64,000 bases of DNA from Strigamia acuminata. Its lineage: Eukaryota; Arthropoda; Chilopoda; Geophilomorpha; Linotaeniidae. The position numbers and the translations under genes were made by a program. The DNA lies in NCBI GenBank assembly GCA_949358305.1, contig OX442315.1, positions 10,194,427 through 10,258,426 on the forward strand, read 5' to 3'. Numbering within the stretch: the first letter of the stretch is position 1; every line of letters begins with the position of its first letter. Below are positions 1 through 8,151 of the stretch, in pieces. A model generated the notes under the pieces. The model had not been told where the DNA came from, did no database searches, and saw nothing but the letters and a program-made list of their open reading frames with translations.

Positions 1-1
1 G

Positions 2-697
2 AAACTGAGAGAAGAAGCTCAGCGGCAACACCAGAAGTGGGAAGAACAATACCACGAAAGGATGAAAGCCGAAAAAGCAAGGAGAGAAAAGGAGCAATTT
101 CTTCGAGAACAAGAAGAATGGGAGCGGTACAGATGGACCGACGAGTACCAAGCTAAGAAAAAAGCGATAATTGACGAGCAAAAACGATGGGAAGCCGAAA
201 ACTGGGAAAAGGAAACGGAGAAATTCCAAAGAGAGTACGAGCAGGACGTTTCAGAGAGGAATAAAAAGGAGGATCCGGAAGCAGACAAAGAGCCCACCGG
301 TGGCTCCAAAGCCGAAACAAAAAAGAGGAAGTTGCAGGATGACGACCAACCGGATAGAAAATCCAGGGAACGTAACCCCTCGAAACGATCCGAAAGAAGC
401 GCCGCAATTAACGCATTACTCAACAAAAAGAACGCGAATAAGGACCGCGAGCGCCCAGAAAGCGAAGAAAATAAGTGGCATTCTTTTTACGGGAGCAGCG
501 ACGAAAAGGAGCCGCCGCCCTCCGGAGGCTCGAAGAAATCACGGGGTGGCGAAGAGGTTCCCCCAAAGGGACCAAGAGACCGCCCACAAGGCGATCCTTC
601 CGACCCCTCTGATTCATCGGACGACGACGACCAAAGTCGGCCGTCATCCGGATCGCACCGAGAGGGCCACGGCAGCGACCGGCACCACTCGGACTGA
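2..697 (+). CDS. Charged coiled-coil ORF upstream of GY1 gag, 5' partial
   Basis: The frame is open to the window edge. The first ATG in the window is at 62, but no stop precedes it, so the true start is off-window. The first half is almost purely E/K/R/Q with regularly spaced W and Y, as expected for a long coiled coil. The second half is low-complexity K/D/E/S/P, ending in an acidic D run and an SH-rich tail. It shares its frame with gag (ATG 785), separated by TGA at 695 and TAG at 758. It could therefore be an independent ORF0 or an N-terminal gag extension lost to nonsense mutations. No catalytic motif is visible and I recognise no family. Confidence 0.6.
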   Translation, partial: KLREEAQRQHQKWEEQYHERMKAEKARREKEQFLREQEEWERYRWTDEYQAKKKAIIDEQKRWEAENWEKETEKFQREYEQDVSERNKKEDPEADKEPTGGSKAETKKRKLQDDDQPDRKSRERNPSKRSERSAAINALLNKKNANKDRERPESEENKWHSFYGSSDEKEPPPSGGSKKSRGGEEVPPKGPRDRPQGDPSDPSDSSDDDDQSRPSSGSHREGHGSDRHHSD

Positions 698-784
698 CCG
701 AATGCCTCCAACCGATCTTCACATAGCTCTCGCCCTTCCATACAGGAGGGGAATTTCTAGGACTCTGCCGGCCGACAGTATACC

Positions 785-2125
785 ATGGCTGAACTGGGAC
801 GAGCCTTATTGAACTCTTTCCGAAGGGAAGGAATCGATCTAGGCCACCCAGGCGACGAGCATAATCGTGCCGGTGAAAGAGTCAAGCGCAAGTATAGCGT
901 ACGTAACGAACCCGCTGCCGAAGCCACGGGTAATATCCGATGGCAACACTACGTGCAGACGCGATTCGACGGTTCGTGGAAAGCGGGAGACCGCTTCCTC
1001 GACGAAGTAATGAGAATTAAGAAAGCTACGAAGGCGACCGTCGCCGATATGCTCACACACGGTCTAGTGGAACTAACCACTGGATCAGCCCGCGAGTGGT
1101 ACCAAGGACTGAAAAATCCGACCTGGGACGATTTTCTCGTCCGTTTCGACCTCCGATACGGCGAGACACCGGACGAGATCAGCAACAAATTGCGTGGCCT
1201 CCGTCAAGCCCCAGGTGAAACACTCGCCGATTATGACGCCCGAGCGAAATTACTCTTTGCCCGAGCACCGTACGAAATTAACCCTGCCGGGTTTACAATG
1301 ATTTTCTATGGGGGATTGTCAGCACATTCACAACGAATATTGCTGGACATGCGTGCTCCCCGCACCGGCCACTATCGGGATGTCAGTAATTATCTCCTGA
1401 CCAATACGCTGGAGATAGAACAAAGGTACTACGCCTCACTGCCACCCGAAGAGGCGGAAGCACACGAAAAGCGACTGATAACCAGCGCCGAGCGCCATAA
1501 AGCTTCCGAGAAACTATTGAGACCGAGCGAATACCTCAGCGGCATAATGAGCCTCACTGAGGCGTCTTCGGGAAGGACATTGACACCAAAAACCGGTATA
1601 ACGCTCCCGAGCAACCCGATTGCTGCCCCAAAGAAAGCCCCGACGACCACGGCGATGCAGGTGACCTCAACTGAATTGGCCACCCCGGCCGAAACAGAAG
1701 AAGCGTCACCTCCCGCGGCGGTCGCCGAGCCGGCAGAGGAATCAACCGATGAAGAAGACCTGCACGAGCACCTCGAGAACTTATCGACGGGGTGCGACGA
1801 CCAAGGCCCGTACCTTCATCACGCGCACCGAGCGCTGGCCATCGCCCAATTCAGAGCTCATGCCCGCGCAACGAAAGAGAAAGGAGCGCAAGGCCCAAAA
1901 AGGCGATTCCCGACAGCATTTGTCCCCAAGAAACCGGGTTTCACACCCACGGGCGACAAAAGTAACGTCAAATGTTACAGCTGCGGAGAATACGGCCATT
2001 ACTCAGACAAATGCGAAAAAACGGCCAAAGTAAATAGTGAAACACAAACTCTGATGAAGATGATGGCTGAATTAAATATTAACCTGGCAAAAAACTGTCA
2101 GGCGCAGGCGTCGTCGAAGAAATAG
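785..2125 (+). CDS. gag: GY1 gag polyprotein
   Basis: A 446-residue capsid/nucleocapsid protein. The N-terminal half has the gypsy gag layout: basic lead, then a helical core around residues 50-200 with W/F-rich segments such as REWYQGL and an LRQAPGETLADYDARA stretch typical of retrotransposon gag. Residues about 280-330 are P/T/A/E-rich linker. A single CCHC knuckle (CYSCGEYGHYSDKC) lies near residue 398. The start sits in a good context (ACCATGG). The last 14 codons overlap the pol frame, consistent with -1 frameshift expression of pol. No nonsense codon interrupts it. Confidence 0.85.
   Translation: MAELGRALLNSFRREGIDLGHPGDEHNRAGERVKRKYSVRNEPAAEATGNIRWQHYVQTRFDGSWKAGDRFLDEVMRIKKATKATVADMLTHGLVELTTGSAREWYQGLKNPTWDDFLVRFDLRYGETPDEISNKLRGLRQAPGETLADYDARAKLLFARAPYEINPAGFTMIFYGGLSAHSQRILLDMRAPRTGHYRDVSNYLLTNTLEIEQRYYASLPPEEAEAHEKRLITSAERHKASEKLLRPSEYLSGIMSLTEASSGRTLTPKTGITLPSNPIAAPKKAPTTTAMQVTSTELATPAETEEASPPAAVAEPAEESTDEEDLHEHLENLSTGCDDQGPYLHHAHRALAIAQFRAHARATKEKGAQGPKRRFPTAFVPKKPGFTPTGDKSNVKCYSCGEYGHYSDKCEKTAKVNSETQTLMKMMAELNINLAKNCQAQASSKK
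2089..2095 (+). promoter_or_regulatory. Predicted -1 ribosomal frameshift slippery site A_AAA_AAC
   Basis: In the gag frame the heptamer reads A AAA AAC, a canonical X_XXY_YYZ slip site. It lies inside the short window (2083-2125) where both gag and the -1 pol frame are open. Downstream, 18 nt further on, GTCGAA (2113-2118) can pair with TTCGAC (2127-2132), and CGAAG/CTTCG offers an overlapping alternative stem. This accounts for how pol, which has no suitable ATG at the junction, is made. Confidence 0.75.
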
Positions 2126-4017
2126 ATTCGACTTCGTCTGCGAAAGCCGAGGAAGCCAAAAAGAAAAAGAAATTCCATACGGGACCAGCCGGTCATACAA
2201 TAATTGATGCTCAGATCAAAGACCGAGCCCAGTCCGCACCGGAGAAGGAAGAAAAAGTGATACTGAGGGGCATGCAAGTGAGAACTGAGACCAAGACAGG
2301 CGACAATTGGGCCGAACTCCCGTTTGACCTGGACGTCGTACCGCAAAAATTGCGAGTATTTCACTGCAACGTCTCGAGGTCACATTGCGAGACGCTCTGC
2401 ATGTTACCAGTGACGATCGAAAACCAAAAATTATTGGGACTACTGGATTCCGGAGCGGATCGTTCCTTCATATCCGAAGATCTAGTCGAGAGCCTAGACA
2501 TCGAAGATAAAATGATGAAAGTAAATGAGAATGTGGAATTACTCACGGCTAATGGCTACGTAAAGCCCAGAGGCGTAATAAAGATCACCATCGACTGGAA
2601 GGGAGGGAACCTATCCCACCCCTTCCTGCTGCTACCATCCCACGACAAAGTATTCCTCCTCGGAATGGACATCATGGCCAAACTAAAAATACAGCCAAAT
2701 CCAATAACGAGATCGTGGAACTGGATAAGCCCCGAAGGTGAAAGGCCCGCCCCAGTGATACCCCAAAAATTGCTGGACGAGGCCCGAGATAAAGAAGAAT
2801 ACGAAAGAGGATTGCGGAAATTCGTACAGGACTACGATTTCGTAGCATTCGCTCTGGAGCTGCAAAGAAGCAACATGGTGGACACGTTAGTCGAGGAAGC
2901 CGCTCTGCAAGTCAACGAGGCATCATTGCTGAGACGAATACTTCGTAAGCACGAACGGATCCTCACCAAAACGCCCGGAAGGACGACCGAAGCCGTACAC
3001 GAGATCGTGCTGACGACGGACAAACCGATTCGCGTGCCATACAAAGGAATGAATCCCCCAAAACGGGACATAGTAACCCAGATGTGTCAAGACATGCTCG
3101 ATAAAGGCATCGTCACAGAAGCATTGGGTGAATACGCGATGAGGATCGTCCTAGTAATGCGACCCGGCTCCGAGCCTCGCTTGTGTATCGACTACCGCCC
3201 GCTCAATGCGATAACGGTGATAGACCCGATACAGATGCCCTCCATCGAAGCGATTCTCCGAGAGCTGGCCCCATTTAATTGGGTAACCACCATGGACCTG
3301 TCAAAAGGGTACTGGCAGGTCGAACTCCGACCAGAAGACAAGCTAAAGACAGCGTTTTACTCGCCTATAGGGCGATTGATGTTCAACGTAATGCCATTCG
3401 GACTAGTGAACGCACCAAGCACATTTCAAAAGTTAATCGAAGGCGTCCTCGGAGACATGTTACATGATTTCGTATGGGCTTATCTCGACGATATCATTAT
3501 TGCGTCGGACACTTTTGAGGAACACATAGAGCACATAGACCGAGTGGTCTCCCGTTTAGCCAAAGCTGGACTCCATGTCCACCCCGGAAAGAGCAAGTTC
3601 TGTAGGAAAGAACTTGCCTTCCTAGGCTATCGAATCGGAGTTGAAGGGATCGCCATTGATCCCGAAAAAGTACGAGCAATAAACGGATTCCCAGCACCCG
3701 AAGATATCAAGGGAGTCCAGAGATTCATGGGGATGATTAATTTCTTTGGCAGACTGCTCCCCAATTTGGCAGAAGTAGCCGCGCCCGTAACGGACCTCCT
3801 GCGAACCGATCGCGAGTTCGCGTGGACGGCCGAATGCGAGGCCGCCTTCAACGCCATAAAACAAATGCTGGCCGACGTCGACAAAATGCCGCTACCCGAT
3901 CTAAACCGACCGTTCGTACTGCACACCGACGCCAGCCGGGTTGGCCTGGGAGCAGCCCTCTTGCAAAAACACACGTACAACGGGAAAAATCAGGGAAAAG
4001 GCGCGAAATGCGCTTAA
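2096..4017 (+). CDS. pol: GY1 pol (protease-RT, RNase H truncated)
   Basis: The frame is open from 2083; the first internal ATG is 2269, well after the frameshift site. Aspartic protease: LLDSGADRSFIS near 2440-2480. Reverse transcriptase: LCIDYRPLNA, then TTMDLSKGYWQVEL with the first catalytic Asp, MPFGLVNAPSTFQ, and AYLDDIII (YLDD box) near 3480. The thumb/connection FLGYRI is followed by the RNase H start FVLHTDASRVGLGAALLQ near 3910-3965. After that the reading runs into unrelated codons and stops at 4017. About two thirds of RNase H and all of the integrase are missing, so the copy is dead. Confidence 0.85.
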
Positions 4018-4413
4018 AATTTTGAAAATTTCTACTGTCTAAAGTCAGGACCGTGACAAAGTATAATAAAATTATGAAAAAAATATGCAAAATTTCACAG
4101 TTGAATCCGGAAAGTTAAACACTGTTTACACAGCTATCTGATTGTACACAATTTATAACAACAAACAGGTTGGTGATTAGTCATGAAAGAAATATTCAAT
4201 TTAAAATAATTTACACACAAGATTTAACATTATTACATCTCAGTATTTAAGAATTTAATTAATACAGTAAAACGGATAATTTATATGCATGTAAGATTGT
4301 TTGCGTTTATAAAATATGATAACATTTTACAATGCGATAATCAATTATGCAAATATTGATTATACGGTAAAATTATGTGTTAATACAATTGCTTCAGACA
4401 TTAAGGAAATGGA
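3976..4413. other. AT-rich non-coding DNA between GY1 and channel gene A
   Basis: About 75% A+T with no convincing ORF. It contains the breakpoint of GY1 on the left and the 3' flank of gene A on the right. Short ATG-bearing frames here match nothing. Confidence 0.6.
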
Positions 4414-4829
4414 TTATTCGGAATTTTGCAAACTTTGGTTGAACAGAGCATTATACTTCTTCTGAACAAAAGGAGATATTTGATTCGAAGTGATGTGCAT
4501 TAGAATGAGCAGAGAAATTCCAAGAGTGAGGCTCAATGCATTTCCAATGTCAGAGACCAAAGTTCCGAACGAATAGAGGAATTCTTCTTTTACGAACTCA
4601 ACATTATTTGTAACCATGTTGAAACATTGCAATGAGGAAAGGGGGCTCATTTTTTTCTGGTACGTTGAATGCAGTAAGTTTGTAAGTCAATATTTGACAG
4701 CGACGTCGACATGCACATTTTGTTTCAACATCAGTCGAGAAATGAATTTTGTGATACAATAAGCGCACATCTTTGGCCATTGATGAAGAATTGCACATAA
4801 TTGTTTCCTTCTTGATGGCAAATGGCATA
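4414..4829 (-). pseudogene. Gene A exon 4: last Cys cluster and TM2, frameshifted
   Basis: Acceptor TTTGTTAG at 4830-4837. The first frame gives [16 protein letters not shown] (the C.C...C..Y cluster) and ends at 4604. The second frame carries [19 protein letters not shown] and the TM2 pore helix, then ends at 4414. The frames must switch around 4615-4630 to give a normal family C-terminus. The A7 run at 4651-4657 and the C5 run nearby are possible indel sites but lie slightly upstream. Confidence 0.75.
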
Positions 4830-5211
4830 CTAACAAATTTGATAGAAAAAAATCGGTGAAAATCGTTGATAAAAAAAATCTTTCTTTAGTTACAGTGAGT
4901 TTACAGTGTGCAAGTGTTATTTTATCCACGGGTGGTCATCATTATTTCATTTTGGAGTTGTTTCTTAAAACGCTTTTAACACTTGTTTCCATGTGAAAAG
5001 GTTTTTAAAATTTTCTTTACATGTAGGTTTTAGCTGTCACAGCCTCTGATTTTACAATGAAATTTAGATGAAAAAACAAAAACTGTTGACTCATGCTCTG
5101 CTCAGCTTGTCAGACTATTGACCTATTTCTAGTCCCCCAGCCTCTTAAGTGGTAAATTGAGTAAGCTGACAAAGAAAGTGTGTACAGTTTATTAACACAT
5201 AGATATCTGAC

Positions 5212-5321
5212 CTGCAGAGTTGGAGTTTTTCCATTTTCCTTGCCAAGCAGTGTTTTTTGCAATGATAATATTCACTCGCATTAGAAGTACATGGGTTTTG
5301 AGGGGTATTCAAATGTTGCAC
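5212..5321 (-). CDS. Gene A exon 3: Cys-rich segment
   Basis: 110 nt (36 codons plus 2), acceptor GTGTTAG and donor GTCAGA. Encodes NPC...[12 protein letters not shown]...LC, matching the pattern of gene C 63686-63792 (KKPC...NECRKNCLV...LC). Too short to show up as an ORF; found by comparing the paralogues. Confidence 0.8.
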
Positions 5322-5432
5322 CTAACACATTAGAAAGAGGCATTGTAAACGCACATCAGCATGATTTTTAGTTAGCTGTTGTAATTTTGATAGTTAGCAA
5401 ACGTTTGTAAATATTGTCTGTTTTTTATTTAC

Positions 5433-5531
5433 CTTTATTGTTTCAAATAAAATATATATAAACCGTGTAGGAGGGGTTTCAAGTTTGAATGTATTTGGGA
5501 AATTTGGATCTCCAGGTGAACTGAAATAAAT
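5433..5531 (-). CDS. Gene A exon 2: extracellular domain
   Basis: 99 nt, phase 0 to 0, acceptor TTTGTTTCAG and donor GTAAAT. Contains SSPGDPNFPNTFKLETPP. It aligns without gaps to gene B exon 2 (shared D, F, F, L, E, P, I, F, I, K positions) and more loosely to gene C 63857-63964. Confidence 0.75.
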
Positions 5532-5718
5532 CTGAAACAAAATGTAGAAGCGATTCACACTGAAAACTTGCAAATTGCAATTGTCCTTACATTCGAAACG
5601 TCTGGTTTGCAAATGTTATCAGCTTCGATTACACCAGCTTCGATTACACCAGTAAATGTAAAAATCCTACTCAGTAGTGCACTTATCCTTTAATTATTTC
5701 TGAAAGTAAATGACTTAC

Positions 5719-6102
5719 ATTAGATGGAAGTATCTGATGATCAATCAGTTCAGTTTGAAATTCTTTACTCCAAAGTGTATCTACGTTGATTTCATTGAAA
5801 TGTATGAGATCGTAAGCATCCACTTCACACTTGGTTGAATTCATCTTCAGATAACGGTCGAAATAGAGTTTCTTATTGTAATTGAGTTCTTCACTGTGTG
5901 GCCCTGAACAAAGAATGATGTTTGGAAATGTGACGACTGCAGGTTCTTCAATCTTGACTGTTTTCCGAATGGGTCCTGATAAGTATGTGCTTATTCGATT
6001 TTGCAGAATATAACAAGAGAATAAAGTGGACATCAAATAAATTGCATAAATCCATTTGGCTTTGCTCTCTGCTTTTTCCATTTCGATTTTTCGAGCAAAC
6101 AT
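5719..6102 (-). CDS. Gene A exon 1: TM1 and start of extracellular domain
   Basis: Encodes AKWIYAIYLMSTLFSCYIL (TM1) followed by a post-TM1 stretch ending FPNIILCS, the family's FPxIxxC motif. Ends at ILPSN with a GTAAGT donor (5713-5718), phase 0. The same frame is open upstream of ATG 6102 into the TM2 of gene B. Confidence 0.8.
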
Positions 6103-6149
6103 TTTAAATTTTGTTTTGTGATTGTTGAAGTGGTTTTTAAATTTGTTAA

Positions 6150-6264
6150 TGTCGATGCTGTTTTTCCATCTTATATTTCTTTTTGCGCAACCAATAAGGC
6201 AATCAAATAGAGAAAGTAGGGAAAAACGCAACCATAGACCGAGATTCTCACCAAAGTCACACAG
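6150..6264 (-). pseudogene. Gene B exon 4, second part: TM2, continuing in frame toward gene A
   Basis: Reads LCDFGENLGLWLRFSLLSLF, the pre-TM2 and pore helix of DEG/ENaC channels. The selectivity position GxS is RFS. The frame runs on without a stop through a 30-40 residue basic/Asn-rich linker into the TM1 of gene A and ends only at gene A's first donor (5719). Confidence 0.75.
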
Positions 6265-6272
6265 TAGACCTA

Positions 6273-6531
6273 CTGTATAATGTTATAAAGCCATCTTTCT
6301 TGAAACACAGTAATGTATTGATCAGTTAAATATAAATTCCACTGAACTTGGTCTACACTTTTTTCATCTACTTGGAAATCATAAACTTCATTTTCACAGC
6401 TTCTTGTGCAGTTGCAGTCATTAGTTGGCATTAGTCCTACTACTCTCTTCTTGTGTTGTACAAACAAGTGAGCTGTAGCTTGTGAATTGTTGCAGGGATT
6501 GTTGCATTGTTTCAAAAATGAATATGGAATG
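6273..6531 (-). pseudogene. Gene B exon 4, first part: last Cys clusters
   Basis: Acceptor AACAATTAG at 6532-6540. Encodes IPYSFLKQCNNPC and DCNCTRSCENEVYDF, the C..C / C.C...C....Y cluster, then VFQERWLYNIIQ and TAG at 6270-6272. Removing the 8 nt 6265-6272 would join it directly to LCDFGENLGLWL, residue for residue as expected for the family. Confidence 0.8.
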
Positions 6532-6868
6532 CTAATTGTTAAAAATGAGTATAACACTAATTGTTGTTTTTTTAAATTAAAAGGTTTTCAGAGTTTAAAT
6601 CATTTTTGACTCAGAGCTACAGTAAGTTTGTAACCTGATTACATTTTTTATCTAAAGACTATGAGTGTGTTTATTATTCTGATTATTCATTTTACTATGT
6701 AGAGAATAGTTTTACTTAAATATGCACAAGCATTACGGTAGTTCTGTACTGTACGAATGAGGAAAGATGGAACTGTACATGGTGTCAACAACCATCACCT
6801 TTCAACAACAACACATGTAGGATAGTTTGTTAAACAACATTGTTTTATATTATTAATAAGCTTACATC
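6532..6868 (-). other. Original 3' part of gene B intron 3
   Basis: AT-rich intron DNA between the exon 4 acceptor and the copia-4 target site. Together with 10395-10409 and 60553-60569 and single copies of the two target duplications it makes an ancestral intron of about 382 bp. Confidence 0.7.
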
Positions 6869-6873
6869 AAAAC

Positions 6874-7057
6874 TGTTGGTTTCAATAAATTCATATTCAA
6901 AAATAAAGTGAGACTTTGGTCTCTCCTTTTACACACAAACATTTACTCATCGTAATCCATTTTCTTTCAATACATTTTTGTCTACAGTCTCTTAGCAACA
7001 ACAACAAAAGGTTTCAGTAACAATTATACATTTATGATTTTGATTTATACATTAACA
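6874..7057 (-). repeat. copia-4 3' LTR
   Basis: 184-bp LTR, read on the minus strand from TGTTAATG to CCAACA. Preceded on its left by AAAAC. Confidence 0.9.
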
Positions 7058-7071
7058 AACTCTGCCTAACA

Positions 7072-7626
7072 TTAATTCTTTTGAAATACATTAATGTTCA
7101 ATGTTTCCATCAATTCAAATAATTTTTGAGGTCCAATCGCTTTTGTCATGAAGTCTGCCGGCATCTTCTCTGTTGGTAAGTATTCCACACGAAAACGTCC
7201 ATCTTCAACCTCTTTTCTCATGTAAAGTACTCTGCGTTGAAAGTGCTTTGTACGTTGGTGGAAAACCGGGCTCATCACCAACTTCAACGCTGCCTGATTA
7301 TCTGTAAATACTAAAATCAGTAATTTGACTTGTTCGGGGAATCCCATCTCTTCAAACAATGACTGAATCCATATCAATTCCTTCATCACCTCCACCATCG
7401 CCAGGTACTCTGCCTCACACGTGGACAACGCTATGAGACTTTGTTTCTTGCTTCTCCATGTGACTGGAGCTCCACCCAGAGTTACTATAAACCCTGCAAA
7501 TGACTTGCCATCGCTTGCTTTGCTATTCCATGATGCATCTGCATACGCCTGGATAACATCCTGACCTGGTGTGTACTTCAATTTGAACTTCATCGTACCT
7601 TTGAGATAACGAAGGATTCGCTTCAC
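7072..7626 (-). pseudogene. copia-4 RNase H fragment
   Basis: Begins at WSAVKRILRYLKGT (the segment that normally follows the RT thumb) in the frame upstream of 7626. RNase H motifs follow: AYADASW, SLIALSTCEAEY, LVFTDNQAALKL and HFQRRVLYMRKEV. No YVDD box or other RT motif lies between it and the integrase part. Confidence 0.8.
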
Positions 7627-8123
7627 CGCTGACCAATGTCTTCCATACTTTGATCACACGTCTTCTGATTTAATAAATCGGAACCCAAAATATTTTCGTC
7701 AAATTTTGCATCTCTGCTTATTACAATCTTCTTTGAACTTGGATTATAAAATTTCCATGCTTTATGATTACTTGCATGTCCTATGAAGATCATCTGGATA
7801 GACTTCGGATCTAATTTTGTTCGTTTAATCTTCGGTGTCCATACATGAGCCAGGCAACCAAATACTCTAATATGGGAAACATCTGGTCTATGCCCTGTAA
7901 AAACTTCATAAGGTGTTGTGTTTCCCAACCGTTTCGTAGATAATCTGTTTGTAACATATGCTGCAAATGACACTGCTTCTGCCCAGAAACTCTTAGGTAA
8001 GCATGCATGTATCAATACCATCCGAGCACGCTCTAAAAGTGTCCGGTTTGTGCGTTCTGCTGCGCCATTTTGTTGAGGGGTCCATGCTGCTGTTAATTCC
8101 TGCTTGATACCTTTGAAATCCAA
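7623..8123 (-). pseudogene. copia-4 integrase C-terminal part
   Basis: Continues the integrase after the frameshift: QELTAAWTPQQNGAAERTNRT holds the catalytic Glu, followed by the typical WAEAVSFAAYVTNR and the C-terminal MIFIGH segment. It stops where the deletion joins RNase H. Confidence 0.8.
7630..7660. other. Junction of the RT deletion in copia-4
   Basis: Integrase-derived codons (frame ending CDQSMEDIGQR) meet the HWSAVKRIL segment here. Compared with copia-2 and copia-3, about 0.8-1 kb containing the complete reverse transcriptase is missing. Confidence 0.7.
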
Positions 8124-8151
8124 GAATTCTCGGAATAAATGACCAGTAAAC

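Larger units (their letters stand above)
1..3975 (+). mobile_element. Ty3/gypsy retrotransposon GY1, truncated at both window edge and 3' end
   Basis: Internal part of a gypsy-type LTR element. The order is a charged upstream ORF, gag with a CCHC knuckle, then pol with protease, reverse transcriptase and the first strand of RNase H. Homology stops just after the RNase H motif LHTDAS and its following dozen residues. From about 3976 the DNA becomes AT-rich host sequence, so the rest of RNase H, the integrase and the 3' LTR are gone. The 5' LTR lies left of the window. GC content is clearly higher than in the adjacent host DNA. It is unrelated at sequence level to gypsy elements G and X in this window. 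Confidence 0.9.
4414..6102 (-). pseudogene. DEG/ENaC channel gene A (four exons, frameshifted before TM2)
   Basis: Member of the degenerin/epithelial Na+ channel family: trimeric plasma-membrane cation channel subunits with short intracellular ends, two TM helices and a Cys-rich extracellular domain. Exons (complement): 5719-6102, 5433-5531, 5212-5321, 4414-4829. All introns are GT-AG with phases 0,0,2, the same as gene C. Exon 4 needs one frame change around 4615-4630. The Cys-rich frame stops at TAA 4604, while the TM2 frame (SDIGNALSLTLGISLLIL) runs alongside to 4414. The pore signature GxS is kept as GIS. The only Met before TM1 (6102) would give an unusually short N-terminus without the usual HG motif. 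Either a pseudogene or an assembly indel; the family assignment is firm. Confidence 0.8.

Noticed and set aside
6236-6330. A tiny intron in gene B explaining the frame break
   Set aside because: It would be under about 40 nt with a poor donor (GTGTTT), and residues on both sides align to the family without a gap if only 8 nt are removed.
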